A stretch of 60,482 bases of DNA from Bdellovibrionales bacterium. GTDB lineage: Bacteria; Bdellovibrionota; UBA1018; CAIMNF01. Positions 49,115 through 58,898 of the stretch are shown here, in pieces. Within the stretch, counting starts at the first letter, position 1; the number at the start of each line of letters is the position of its first letter. A model generated the notes under the pieces. The model did not search any database. It saw only the letters and a program-made list of their open reading frames with translations, and had not been told where the DNA came from. The stretch is taken from positions 1-60,482 of the forward strand of contig CANBTI010000008.1 of the NCBI GenBank assembly GCA_947372355.1, written 5' to 3'. A program made the translations under genes and the position numbers.

Positions 49115-49828
49115 CTAAACTCCCCGCACCGATCTAACATCTTCTACAAATAAGGATTGTGTTGATCCATTAATTTTCACTAGCAATTCACCGTACTTAC
49201 CCAATCCCTGAACGAAACCAAGTTGTTTTTTTGCATTCAAATCTTGAAGCCACTCTACAGGGTCACCCTGCTTAAAAAGTGCATGAACTTCATAAAAATT
49301 TTGCACTTCTGTTACTGAAATAGAATTTGATAAATGAAATAGAATTCTTTCTAAAACGGGAACGGGCTTTAAGCTTATACCCAACTCTGAAATACTACCC
49401 ACTTCTTGGTTTTCTAAAACTGGTGTGGTTGCTAAATTTAAACCAATACCAACCACAATTACATTTCCTCTTTTTTCACACAAAATTCCTGCAATTTTTT
49501 TTGATCGATGAATCCACAAATCATTTGGCCATTTGAGTTGAATGAGTTTGTCATCAACCCCTAAATCAACAAGTGACTTTAATACACAAACACTGACCCA
49601 ATGTGGAATCCAGGTTAATTCTGAAAAGGGAAAATTTCTGAGTAAAACAGAAACCAGTAAATTGCCTTCACCCGATATCCAAGCTCGATCGTTACGTCCC
49701 TTCCCAACAGATTGCCTCTCAGCAATAACATAATAGCCATGGGGCAAATCTGGAGTCATTTCAAACTTATCTTTTAGTAAAATTTGAGTGCTTCCGATTT
49801 CCTTATGTTTTTCTCCCTGAATGAGCAT
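49115..49828 (-). CDS. birA: Biotin-protein ligase
   Basis: 237 residues of the catalytic domain only. Visible: the biotin/ATP loop GKGRNDRAW near residue 48, LKWPNDLWI and KIAGILCE. Attaches biotin to BCCP-type acceptors. The N-terminal DNA-binding domain of E. coli BirA is absent, so it is a class I enzyme without repressor role. A small C-terminal SH3-like domain is visible (ELLVKINGSTQSLFVEDVR). Confidence 0.92.
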   Translation of the reverse strand: MLIQGEKHKEIGSTQILLKDKFEMTPDLPHGYYVIAERQSVGKGRNDRAWISGEGNLLVSVLLRNFPFSELTWIPHWVSVCVLKSLVDLGVDDKLIQLKWPNDLWIHRSKKIAGILCEKRGNVIVVGIGLNLATTPVLENQEVGSISELGISLKPVPVLERILFHLSNSISVTEVQNFYEVHALFKQGDPVEWLQDLNAKKQLGFVQGLGKYGELLVKINGSTQSLFVEDVRSVRGV

Positions 49829-49877
49829 AATCCACTAATTTCATTGATTGATTATTTTATTTATTACACAACGATTG

Positions 49878-49906
49878 TTGACCAAACTAACACAATACTG
49901 TATAAA
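49878..49906 (+). promoter_or_regulatory. Strong promoter of the large exported protein gene
   Basis: TTGACC, exactly 17 bases, TATAAA. The expected transcription start, about 49913, is four bases before the ATG at 49917, and no ribosome-binding site is present. Confidence 0.7.
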
Positions 49907-49916
49907 TGGCAACACG

Positions 49917-52900
49917 ATGGTCATGCACAAACACATAAAAACTCTTGCTGCTATTTTGATTTTATTGCCATCGCTTGCGCTCGCACAAGTCATGCAGCGC
50001 ACCTCTTGTTACGTACCACTAGATGAAAAAAGCAGTGCTCCTTCTATCGACTTGCTCACACCAGATGGAAACCCTATTGATCGGGATCAACTCATTGATT
50101 CAATCAATGCTGGGGAAGACACTTCAAAGCTTGAGCCACAATTAAGTGACTTTTATGTTAAAAATGGACTCTCAACGGTAGAATATAATGTTGTTTTTCC
50201 GACAGATGAAAGCGCTTTAAAGAACGCCTTCCAATTTGACTCCTACTCTTCGGTTAACCATTTAACGAGAGCAAGAATTCTTGACACTCAAAACTCAAAT
50301 ACTCCCTACAACATGACGGTAACTTATGATGTGAATGCCGCTGTAGCGAGAAATGCCCTACTTCGTAAACTTGGCTACAACATTCCTTCACCAAAATTGT
50401 ATAGAAAACTAACTGTTAAATTTGATGATCTAGATACCCGCAATGAGTTTTTAACTGAAATCACAAAAGGCAGAGATCCGGGATCATGGGTGAGTGGCGG
50501 AGCAGAGGAAGTAAACAAAAAGAACCTCACGATCACTTTTATCAACGTTGCACTTGAATCTGCTCTTATTGTAAACATTCCACCAATGCACTGGGGAATT
50601 TTTGAACCCAAAGTTCTTCAATCCAGACGCCCATTTAGAGCACTCCTCGCACCACTCTCACTCCTAGATATTGACGAGAGTGTGAATATGTATTCCTATG
50701 AGCCCGCTAAAATTGAAAATAATGCATTAGTTTTTTCAAGAGTGAATGCAAATGCATTTAAAAACGAAACTTCGCTAGGTGATATTAAATGGATTGCTAA
50801 AAAAATTGCAAAATTAACACGTGAAGATTGGGTCAGTATTATTAGAGCGGGTCAATATCCAGCCGATATTGAAGCTCTCATCGTTGAAAAAACGATTGGT
50901 AGAACCGATCAACTGATGGCTCTACTACAAATTAAAGAGCTCACCCCCCTCCCCTACAATCCCTACCTAACTTACGGAAACATTATTAACGGTAAAGCCT
51001 ATCAAGCTCATTATGATGGCTATCCCCAAGTATTTACCTATGGTGATCCACTCAATCCGCTGAGAACATCTGAGCTAGCACGTTATTTCGGGATGGAATT
51101 CATTTCTAATGGAATTAAGTTTGCATTAGATAAAGCAGATACTTATTTACAAGTTCTCACATCCTCAAAATATATCACCGCACACTCTCAAAAGTTTATG
51201 CAGGATATTTTGGAGCACTTTCAAAACAATCCAAACGAACCATACATTCAACCACTCTCTGTTTGGGGTGGTCCAATCGCAGGTGGAGGCGTGACTGCAA
51301 ACCGAAGTGTGGTCACAGGAACTTATTACGGTAGCACTAGCCCAGTACAAATGGTGGATAGCATTTCAGTTAATGCAAGAATTGGCGCTTTTCTTGGAAT
51401 CTCGGGAATTAAGAGTGTTGGGGTTAGTGTTACTCCAACCGTTTCTTACAACCGCACTTATGTTCACGTAAGACCAATCGAAGATATTAAAACTGCACTC
51501 AAAAGCAACTGGAGTAACGTTGCAGTTCCATTCTCCATGTTAAAAATTAGTAGAGTTTTACTTCAAAAAGAAGGCGAAAAATCAGAAACCACTATTGATA
51601 ACTTCTTAAGCGAAATGAAAACAGGGGAAATGTTTATCATTACTGATGGATACACTATTTCAAATAACACCATGGTTGGTATTCCGCTTGGCGCTATACT
51701 GGGCTTCATTCCATTTTTTAGTAAAGTTTCTGAAACAATCAACGCCACCAATCAATATGCGATCACCTCTAGAACTACCATTTATAAATCTGATAAAGGC
51801 TTACAGGTTTATGTGAGCAAGGTGAAAGCTAAAACAAATGGTATTAGTGCTGACACTAATTTTTTCTTAAATCTTTTTACTATTGATACTTCAAAGTTAA
51901 ATGGTAACGCTCAAACTGATGCTTTTGTATTTCCAACAGAATTTACTTCAGACACTGATAAAACAAATTTTCTTACGGGCATTCGCTCTCTTCTTAGAAG
52001 AAATAACTCAGATCCAATTGAACAAAACTTTAAACCATATGATTTAGAACACGAAAGCAATGGTCAACGCATTAAGTTTAAAATCGGACCTTGGCAATGG
52101 AGCAGACGAGAAACCCTCAACCGCTTAGACATCACGCCTCCCATCGATGTGGATGGAAAATATAATGCTGTAGAAAACAAAAGAACAGTAATGCAAGGTC
52201 AAATCACCAAAATCGGCGGATGGGATTTTTATGGATTTTTTGGCAGCATTTTAAATCACTTCTATTCATTCATTAATCTTGGTGGTGGATCTAAGGGTGA
52301 TGATCCATCCAGTAATTTTATGGGTACTTCTAAAAGCCTGATTGTGAGTACAGAGCTTGAAACAACCGACACCCGCACAAATAATACCGTAGTTAAAGTT
52401 CAGCAAACCTATGCCGGTTGGACTATGGGAAAGAAAAAGCTATTAAAGCTTTTGGATGTCGTTGGCGAAAAACTTCATCAATTTAATCCGAACGGTGGCC
52501 TCATTGATAAAGATTCTTTTGCTCAAACAAAAAAAGTTCAAGCCTATAACGTAATTTGGAACTTATCCATTTACGAAGAAGGCGTTCAAAGACTTTTAAA
52601 CGTTTTAAACTCTGATGTTTATGACTCCAAAGCCGCTACTAATTTCATGGCTAATCTAATGGGTATGGATGAGTATAAGAAATTTTGCTCAGACCACGAA
52701 CTTACTGTTGGTTTTTACAATGGCCCTATTCCTATTGATTCAGAGGATGATTTTGAAAATCAAGTTTTTGATACTTCTAAGGGTCAAACAACCATGATCG
52801 GTTGTGTAACACCTTGGATGAAAACCATTTTCGATCTTCGTGAAAAACTAAGTCATCACAGCGAGGCTTTTGTGCAAAATGTCCACGACGAAGGAATTGC

Positions 52901-53195
52901 TCAGGAAAAGATTCATTGGATTAATAAAGTGCTTGTGAAACTGGAAGCGGAACTTGATTTATCTCTTCTCATCAAATGGGTAGGAACTGATGAATCTTAT
53001 TTTCAAGTGAGTGTTGCAGGATACAGAAAAGGCGACGAACGCGCTCAAGATGACCAAGGAAGATCTACTTACTTCTCTAATACTGTTGGATCCATCAATA
53101 ATGACATTCGAAGCGGACCAATTGATGATATTTCTAGATCCAGCCAAATCACTCAACATGAGTTAACCGCGAGGTATTTATCAGATGGTTTCTAA
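49917..53195 (+). CDS. ~1,090-residue exported protein of unknown family
   Basis: I start at the ATG 49917 (a second ATG at 49923 is equally possible). Residues 3-24 form a signal peptide (LAAILILLPSLALAQ). The first half is mixed, with a Gly-rich segment (VWGGPIAGGGVTANRSV, ~450) and a conserved-looking Ser/Tyr-rich repeat around 470-510. Hydrophobic helices appear near 590-625 (GIPLGAILGFIPFF). The C-terminal half is helical and polar. At least four Cys, well separated. I recognise no domain. It overlaps the protease gene by 11 bases, so translation of the two is coupled. It is a candidate substrate, inhibitor or scaffold for that protease (inference). Confidence 0.75.
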   Translation: MVMHKHIKTLAAILILLPSLALAQVMQRTSCYVPLDEKSSAPSIDLLTPDGNPIDRDQLIDSINAGEDTSKLEPQLSDFYVKNGLSTVEYNVVFPTDESALKNAFQFDSYSSVNHLTRARILDTQNSNTPYNMTVTYDVNAAVARNALLRKLGYNIPSPKLYRKLTVKFDDLDTRNEFLTEITKGRDPGSWVSGGAEEVNKKNLTITFINVALESALIVNIPPMHWGIFEPKVLQSRRPFRALLAPLSLLDIDESVNMYSYEPAKIENNALVFSRVNANAFKNETSLGDIKWIAKKIAKLTREDWVSIIRAGQYPADIEALIVEKTIGRTDQLMALLQIKELTPLPYNPYLTYGNIINGKAYQAHYDGYPQVFTYGDPLNPLRTSELARYFGMEFISNGIKFALDKADTYLQVLTSSKYITAHSQKFMQDILEHFQNNPNEPYIQPLSVWGGPIAGGGVTANRSVVTGTYYGSTSPVQMVDSISVNARIGAFLGISGIKSVGVSVTPTVSYNRTYVHVRPIEDIKTALKSNWSNVAVPFSMLKISRVLLQKEGEKSETTIDNFLSEMKTGEMFIITDGYTISNNTMVGIPLGAILGFIPFFSKVSETINATNQYAITSRTTIYKSDKGLQVYVSKVKAKTNGISADTNFFLNLFTIDTSKLNGNAQTDAFVFPTEFTSDTDKTNFLTGIRSLLRRNNSDPIEQNFKPYDLEHESNGQRIKFKIGPWQWSRRETLNRLDITPPIDVDGKYNAVENKRTVMQGQITKIGGWDFYGFFGSILNHFYSFINLGGGSKGDDPSSNFMGTSKSLIVSTELETTDTRTNNTVVKVQQTYAGWTMGKKKLLKLLDVVGEKLHQFNPNGGLIDKDSFAQTKKVQAYNVIWNLSIYEEGVQRLLNVLNSDVYDSKAATNFMANLMGMDEYKKFCSDHELTVGFYNGPIPIDSEDDFENQVFDTSKGQTTMIGCVTPWMKTIFDLREKLSHHSEAFVQNVHDEGIAQEKIHWINKVLVKLEAELDLSLLIKWVGTDESYFQVSVAGYRKGDERAQDDQGRSTYFSNTVGSINNDIRSGPIDDISRSSQITQHELTARYLSDGF

Positions 53196-55818
53196 TACTT
53201 TACTCGCACTAACATCATTATACTGGGGTGTTCACAATGTGGGCGAACCTCAACGCATTAATATCGATCATTTTACTTCTGGTTACGTGATGGGGGTTTC
53301 AGGTGAAGACATTCAATCACCAACTCCAATTTCCAGTTCTTCAAAAATTATCGTTGCTGTTTTAGATACAGGGATTGATTCTAATAATCCCGCACTTAAA
53401 GGTGTTTTGGCTGGTAAGGGTTATAATTTTGTAAATAACAATGACGACACCACCGATCTACACGGTCACGGTACTCATATTTCTGGAGTGATCGCCACCC
53501 AAGTAACTCAAAATGCTCTAATCTTACCTGTAAAAGTTGTACAAACCGGACCAAACGCGCCCATTCGTCCTCAAGGCGTTGAGGCAGGTGGAGGTACCGC
53601 CCTAACTGAAAATGTCGCTAAAGGAATTGTTTACGCAATTCAAAATGGTGCAAAAGTAATTAACCTTTCACTCGCATGGCCTGAATCAATCCGTTCGAAA
53701 AAAATGGATGAAGCAATGGCCCTAGCAGAACAAAGCAATGTATTGGTGATTGCATCCGCAGCAAATGATTCAACAGCGGCTAATTTATATCCTTGTATCT
53801 ATTCTAATACGATTTGCGTAGGTGCTCATGGACCAGATGGAGCAATGACTTACTTCTCAAATTATGGCTCAATGGTAGACATCTTAGCTCCTGGTATCGC
53901 TATTTTAAGTACATGGCCAATGAACATTCCTCCAGTTACTTATGCGGGGCAAATCGGTTATGAGTTCAGAAATGGAACATCAATGGCTTCCCCATTTGTT
54001 GCCGGAGCTGCTGCTGAACTTTTATCAAGAGGCTACAGCGCTCAAGAAACAAAGAACCGTTTACTTTTGGGTGCTCGTGGAACTAGAAGCGAAAGCCTTT
54101 ATAATACTTCTGTAGTGGGAAAATTTACTAAGGACAATAAAAATGAAGGTAAATTCACTAGATTTGGAAATCTCGATATTACGCGAGCTCTTCAAGTAGA
54201 ACTTCAGTCTCTCATTTTACCCTTGAATAAAGCTAAAAATGAAATTCAATGGAACGGGATAGATCCAAGTATCACTAAAAATATCGAATGGAAAAACAAC
54301 TGGAAAAATGCCAGGAACATTAAAATCTCTATAAAAAATCAAACCTTTAACTTCGTGACTATCGGTGAAGGCGAAAAGATCATTACACCATTTTTAATCA
54401 ATTTAAATAGTACTTCAGACAGTAGCTTTAACGAAATTGCGACCATTGAAGCAGACGAGGAAAATGGATCTCACTCTCTGAGAAAAATCCCTCTCTCGTT
54501 TTCAATCAGTAGAATCATCTCTCCCACCACGATACCCACAAATGCAGATCGCTATGTATTTCAAGGAATAGATCCTAAAGAATACTCTTCTTTTAGAAGT
54601 GTGGTGAATGCTGATAATTCCAAAGATCGCGAAATATATCTCCTCCGTAAAAGCGAAATCGTGCTAACAAGAAGAGGATTAGAGATTGGCCGAAATTCTT
54701 TTGCGAATATCACGGAAGATAAAATCTTAAATCTTTACCGTCTTGATCAGAACACCTATTCTCTCATTTCCACAATTCAAAACAGGGGCGAGCCTCGTCC
54801 TGTTTTTATGATTAAAACCCTAAACGAAAAACTAGAGCTACAATCGGAAATTAAACTAGGAACTGATATCACTGTTTTAAATGAGAAGTTTATTTGGAAA
54901 AAGTCCAAAACAGGCAATTCACTACTTTGGCTTTCAATTGGTATTACTCCTACACTAGAAAAGCCAGCCTATGATCCTTGGAATAAAGACGCTAAAGACA
55001 TTCCGGTTTCTAGAGTTTACTATTTAGAAGGCAAAGATCTTCACTCCATTCATTTGACAGACAATGAATTACCACTTCAACTGCTTCCGAATGGAGACTT
55101 ACTCATCGCAAAAGGAAATGGATATTTTGCTCAATATCTCGTTTTATCCATTGATCTCACTCAAGAACAAAAAATCATAAATCGTCGTGAAATTTCTTCA
55201 CTAAGCTATCGAATGCTCATCGGTTTAGATGGCACCAACAAGGTTTTAAACCTCGATGGTACAAATAGTAATTCTGTAATGATGGTTGGTGCTTCATCAC
55301 CGGGAAATCTTCGCACAACTACAATTGATTCAAGCAGTGCGAGCATCGGAGTAGACACTATTTTAAAACGCGAAAACACGCTCGATTCCTTAATGACTGT
55401 ATCTGGTGCCTTTACTAATTCTTCAGATCAGTTTCTTTTTGCACAAACTCATTATGATATGCGCTTTTTCAGTTCACTCTCAACTGAAACAAATTCGCTT
55501 TCTCTCAATCGCTATAGCTATATTCCGTCTATGTATTTTGCCAGAACCTTTTTCCCAATTTTAGCTAAAGATGAAAGCAATCACGGAATACCTGCGATCT
55601 ACATCCAAGCGTCGATTGCAAACTCTAATGTTTCAGAAATTATTTTAGGAAATCCTAAAAATGGTGCAATTAAAAAACCGGCACTTTTTCATTTTGAAAC
55701 ATCTGCAGAATGTTCGGCAATGGGAAATGTTATTCAAGCAACAGAAGTAGATCCAACCAAACAAGTTTTCATCTGTGGCAAAGAAGTGATCATGGTTCCA
55801 ATCGTTATTCAGAATTAG
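53185..55818 (+). CDS. Subtilisin-like (S8) serine protease with a long C-terminal region
   Basis: 877 residues. Catalytic triad visible: Asp61 in VLDTGID, His95 in DLHGHGTHISG, Ser266 in NGTSMASPFVAG, with the oxyanion Asn near 194 in SAANDS. The domain ends at about 300. The remaining ~570 residues have no recognised family and show many short strands, possibly a beta-propeller or beta-sandwich. The N-terminus is only weakly hydrophobic and lacks a basic start, so the export route is unclear. No typical I9 propeptide is seen; the upstream 1,090-residue protein could supply that function. Confidence 0.85.
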   Translation: MVSNTLLALTSLYWGVHNVGEPQRINIDHFTSGYVMGVSGEDIQSPTPISSSSKIIVAVLDTGIDSNNPALKGVLAGKGYNFVNNNDDTTDLHGHGTHISGVIATQVTQNALILPVKVVQTGPNAPIRPQGVEAGGGTALTENVAKGIVYAIQNGAKVINLSLAWPESIRSKKMDEAMALAEQSNVLVIASAANDSTAANLYPCIYSNTICVGAHGPDGAMTYFSNYGSMVDILAPGIAILSTWPMNIPPVTYAGQIGYEFRNGTSMASPFVAGAAAELLSRGYSAQETKNRLLLGARGTRSESLYNTSVVGKFTKDNKNEGKFTRFGNLDITRALQVELQSLILPLNKAKNEIQWNGIDPSITKNIEWKNNWKNARNIKISIKNQTFNFVTIGEGEKIITPFLINLNSTSDSSFNEIATIEADEENGSHSLRKIPLSFSISRIISPTTIPTNADRYVFQGIDPKEYSSFRSVVNADNSKDREIYLLRKSEIVLTRRGLEIGRNSFANITEDKILNLYRLDQNTYSLISTIQNRGEPRPVFMIKTLNEKLELQSEIKLGTDITVLNEKFIWKKSKTGNSLLWLSIGITPTLEKPAYDPWNKDAKDIPVSRVYYLEGKDLHSIHLTDNELPLQLLPNGDLLIAKGNGYFAQYLVLSIDLTQEQKIINRREISSLSYRMLIGLDGTNKVLNLDGTNSNSVMMVGASSPGNLRTTTIDSSSASIGVDTILKRENTLDSLMTVSGAFTNSSDQFLFAQTHYDMRFFSSLSTETNSLSLNRYSYIPSMYFARTFFPILAKDESNHGIPAIYIQASIANSNVSEIILGNPKNGAIKKPALFHFETSAECSAMGNVIQATEVDPTKQVFICGKEVIMVPIVIQN

Positions 55819-57308
55819 TAATAGGAAATGATTTTAATCATTTCCTCTATTGATTCATAAAAAGGTGCATCTTCTTCAAAGAATGGAACTTTTTTTCGTA
55901 TGTCACTTCTTATCTTTTCAAGTTTAGGAGTTGTCTTTAGTGGGCGAAGCAAATCCACACCCTGTGTTGCTGCCATCAGTTCCATAGAAAGCACTCTTTC
56001 TACATTTTTAATCACCACTAAACATTTTCTAGCTGCCCATGCGCCCATACTCACATGATCTTCCTTATCGGCTGAAGTGGGGATAGTGTCCACGGATGCT
56101 GGATGACAAAGTGTTTTATTCTCACTCACGATACTTGCAGCAGCCACTTGCACGATCATAAAACCACTATTAATTCCTGATTTTTCGATCAAAAAAGCGG
56201 GTAAATCAGAAATGGCGGGATTCACTAATTTTTCAATTCTTTGTTCTGAAATGCTTCCAATTTCAGCCATTGCTATAGCCAAGTAATCCATACCTAACGC
56301 CAAGTATTGGCCGTGAAAATTTCCACCACTTAAAATTTCACCCTCTTCAGGAAACACCAATGGATTATCAGTTACAGAATTAATTTCTCGCTCTACCGTT
56401 TCACGTACAAACCGAATGGTTTCAAGTGTAGCCCCATGAACTTGTGGAATACAGCGAAGACTATAAGGATCTTGAACGCGACCACAATCTTCATGGCTAT
56501 TTGCAATTTGACTCTTCTTAGGATGGCCAAGGAGGTCTCTTAAAATTTTTGCGACTTCAATTTGTCCTGGATGTGGTCTAACGGCTTGAATTTTCGAATC
56601 AAAAGCAGTGGTCGTTCCCCGAAGTGCCTCGAGTGTCATTGCACTTGAAATATTTGCCACTCGAAATAAGCGCTCAGATTCTAGCACTGCAAATGTTGCA
56701 AGCGCAGCCATAAACTGAGTTCCGTTGATGAGGGCTAATCCTTCTTTAGGACCAAGTGTAACTGGTTTTAACTTTTTAAGTTCAAGTGCCTTTTTTCCAG
56801 AGATTAATTTTCCACCTACATAAGCTCTACCTTCACCAATTAATACCAAAGCCAAATGCGCAAGAGGTGATAAATCACCGCTCGCTCCAACACTTCCTTG
56901 TTCTGGAATCCAAGGAGTAATGTCAGAATTTAAAAGATGAATTAAAGCCTCTACCAATTTAACGCTTACACCAGAATGACCTTGAGTTAATGTTGAGGCC
57001 CTCAACAAAACCATTGCCCTAACTTTTTCGCGAGATAATGGTTCACCGGTACCCACTGCATGAGAGCGAAGTAAATTTAATTGTAACTGCGCAAGATCTT
57101 GATCTTCTACTTTTACATTTGATAAAATACCAAAGCCGGTATTGACTCCGTAAATTACCTCACCTGATTTTGATCTTTTTAAAAGATAATCGTGGGCCTT
57201 TTTTATCTTAATTTTTGCAAAACTGGAAAGTTTTACTTTTTGATCTTTGGAGGCAACATTGAACACATCTTCAAGAGTTAATTTTGATTTACCAATTTCA
57301 AGTGCCAT
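55815..57308 (-). CDS. hutH: Histidine ammonia-lyase
   Basis: 497 residues; releases ammonia from histidine to form urocanate. The self-forming MIO cofactor comes from the Ala-Ser-Gly in GSVGASGDLSPLAHLAL. Further motifs: VNTGFG and LRSHAVG near the N-terminus, ALINGTQ, and QDPYSLRCIPQVHG. Last gene of the lpt-def-fmt-rpe-hutH strand, one base after rpe. hutU and hutI are not present in the window; hutG lies apart at 22405. Confidence 0.95.
   Translation of the reverse strand: MALEIGKSKLTLEDVFNVASKDQKVKLSSFAKIKIKKAHDYLLKRSKSGEVIYGVNTGFGILSNVKVEDQDLAQLQLNLLRSHAVGTGEPLSREKVRAMVLLRASTLTQGHSGVSVKLVEALIHLLNSDITPWIPEQGSVGASGDLSPLAHLALVLIGEGRAYVGGKLISGKKALELKKLKPVTLGPKEGLALINGTQFMAALATFAVLESERLFRVANISSAMTLEALRGTTTAFDSKIQAVRPHPGQIEVAKILRDLLGHPKKSQIANSHEDCGRVQDPYSLRCIPQVHGATLETIRFVRETVEREINSVTDNPLVFPEEGEILSGGNFHGQYLALGMDYLAIAMAEIGSISEQRIEKLVNPAISDLPAFLIEKSGINSGFMIVQVAAASIVSENKTLCHPASVDTIPTSADKEDHVSMGAWAARKCLVVIKNVERVLSMELMAATQGVDLLRPLKTTPKLEKIRSDIRKKVPFFEEDAPFYESIEEMIKIISYY
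55823..55846. terminator. Perfect 11-bp hairpin between converging S8 protease and hutH
   Basis: AGGAAATGATT-TT-AATCATTTCCT. It lies just after the protease stop but inside the last codons of hutH. No T-tract follows on either strand, so its use as a terminator is uncertain. Confidence 0.5.
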
Positions 57309-57309
57309 T

Positions 57310-57957
57310 TTATTTAATTGCCTGTTCTAGTTTTTGAAAGGATTGTGCTCTGTCTTTTTCACTAAAAACAGCAGAACCCGCAATGAAGATTTCCACTCCT
57401 GCTTTTTTTGCTTCCACAATTGTGGTTAAATTAATTCCGCCATCAATAGATATTTTAAAAGAATAAGAATGTTCCAGTTTTTGTTTTGAAAGCCAACGCA
57501 CCTTCTGAAGGGCAGATGGCATGAATTTTTGTCCACCAAATCCTGGTTCTACGCTCATCACTAATACTAAATCTAATTTTGAGAGCAGTGGTTCAATCAT
57601 TTCTATCGGAGTGTTGGGCTTAATAGAAATTCCTGCCTTTTTACCTAAATGATGTATTTGATCAATCAACATTTCGGCATTGGATGCTGCCTCATCATGG
57701 AAAGTGATCCAATCCGCGCCAGCCTCTGCAAACCATGGGATCATTTTTTCAGGTTCATTCACCATTAAATGACAATCTAAAATCATTTTTGTTTTTACTC
57801 TCAGCGCCTCAACCACTATTGGTCCAATGGTCAAATTAGGTACAAAATGTCCGTCCATCACATCGATATGAATTATTTTTGCACCAGCCGCCTCTACTTC
57901 AGCAACCTCGGCACCTAAACACGAAAAATCTGCTGATAAAATTGATGGTGCTATCAT
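57310..57957 (-). CDS. rpe: Ribulose-phosphate 3-epimerase
   Basis: 215 residues; TIM barrel that interconverts ribulose-5-P and xylulose-5-P. Motifs: APSILSADFSCLG, HIDVMDGHFVPNLT (metal and catalytic His/Asp), LDCHLMV, SVEPGFGGQKF, and SIDGGI. Length normal. Overlaps fmt by four bases. Supports the pentose-phosphate role of the full-length transketolase. Confidence 0.95.
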   Translation of the reverse strand: MIAPSILSADFSCLGAEVAEVEAAGAKIIHIDVMDGHFVPNLTIGPIVVEALRVKTKMILDCHLMVNEPEKMIPWFAEAGADWITFHDEAASNAEMLIDQIHHLGKKAGISIKPNTPIEMIEPLLSKLDLVLVMSVEPGFGGQKFMPSALQKVRWLSKQKLEHSYSFKISIDGGINLTTIVEAKKAGVEIFIAGSAVFSEKDRAQSFQKLEQAIK

Positions 57958-58898
57958 TTTATAATCTCCATAGGAAAGTTTAAATTTCTGTTTTTTAATC
58001 CATTTAAAAAGTCATGCGAAGAAATGGCCTTTTTACCCTCTTCTTGGATTTCAGTAATTTCATAAGCTCCATCCGCGCATTGCATGTATAAAGATGGCTC
58101 TCTCTTGAACAACTCGCCCACCTTTGCTGGATGATTTATTGAGCTGGGTTTTCCTTTTTTAATTTTTAACTTCATCCCGCTCGAAGTTTCAATTTTTGTT
58201 CCGGGCCAAGGATTTAATCCTCTAACCTGAAGATCAATTTCTTTTGTGGTTTTCGATGGATTTACAACTTCCATTTCTTTGGTGAGTTTGTGAGCGTAGG
58301 TTACTAATGATTCATCTTGTATTTTTGGGTGTATAGTTCCACTCGAAACGCCATTTAAGGTTGGAATAATTAATTCTGCGCCCATTTCACTCAAGCGGTC
58401 ATGCAGGGTCTGAGCAGTATCTTCATCAGAAATATTGGTTTTAGATTGTAATAAAATATCACCCGCATCTAGTTTTGGAACAATTTTCATTGTCGTGATT
58501 CCCGTTTCAGAATCTCCAGCAAGTAAGGCTTGATGAATGGGAGCGGCGCCCCTCCACCTTGGCAACAATGATGAATGAATGTTGATGCAGCCAAATTTAG
58601 GGGCTTCTATCACTGGTAGTTTTAAAATTTGACCGTAAGCCACAATGACAAAAAAATCTGCGCCAAATGATTTTAGTTTTTCAACTTCATCCGGTAAAGA
58701 TACCTTTTCTGGAGTGAAAACAGGAACGCCATATTCAATGGCGATTTTTTTTACTGGAGAATGCTGCATTTGAAGCCCTCGTCCTACTGGCTTATCTGGC
58801 TGCGTATAAACGGCGAGAACTTCTGTTTCAATTAAAAGTTTTTTGAGGGTTGGCACTGCAAATTCAGGAGTGCCCATGAATACAATTTTTAATTTCAT
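57954..58898 (-). CDS. fmt: Methionyl-tRNA formyltransferase
   Basis: 314 residues. N-terminal formyltransferase domain with the formyl-THF site in CINIHSSLLPRWRGAAPI (catalytic Asn/His) and the usual C-terminal OB domain. Formylates initiator Met-tRNA. Placed after def with a four-base overlap, the standard def-fmt order. Confidence 0.95.
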   Translation of the reverse strand: MKLKIVFMGTPEFAVPTLKKLLIETEVLAVYTQPDKPVGRGLQMQHSPVKKIAIEYGVPVFTPEKVSLPDEVEKLKSFGADFFVIVAYGQILKLPVIEAPKFGCINIHSSLLPRWRGAAPIHQALLAGDSETGITTMKIVPKLDAGDILLQSKTNISDEDTAQTLHDRLSEMGAELIIPTLNGVSSGTIHPKIQDESLVTYAHKLTKEMEVVNPSKTTKEIDLQVRGLNPWPGTKIETSSGMKLKIKKGKPSSINHPAKVGELFKREPSLYMQCADGAYEITEIQEEGKKAISSHDFLNGLKNRNLNFPMEIIK

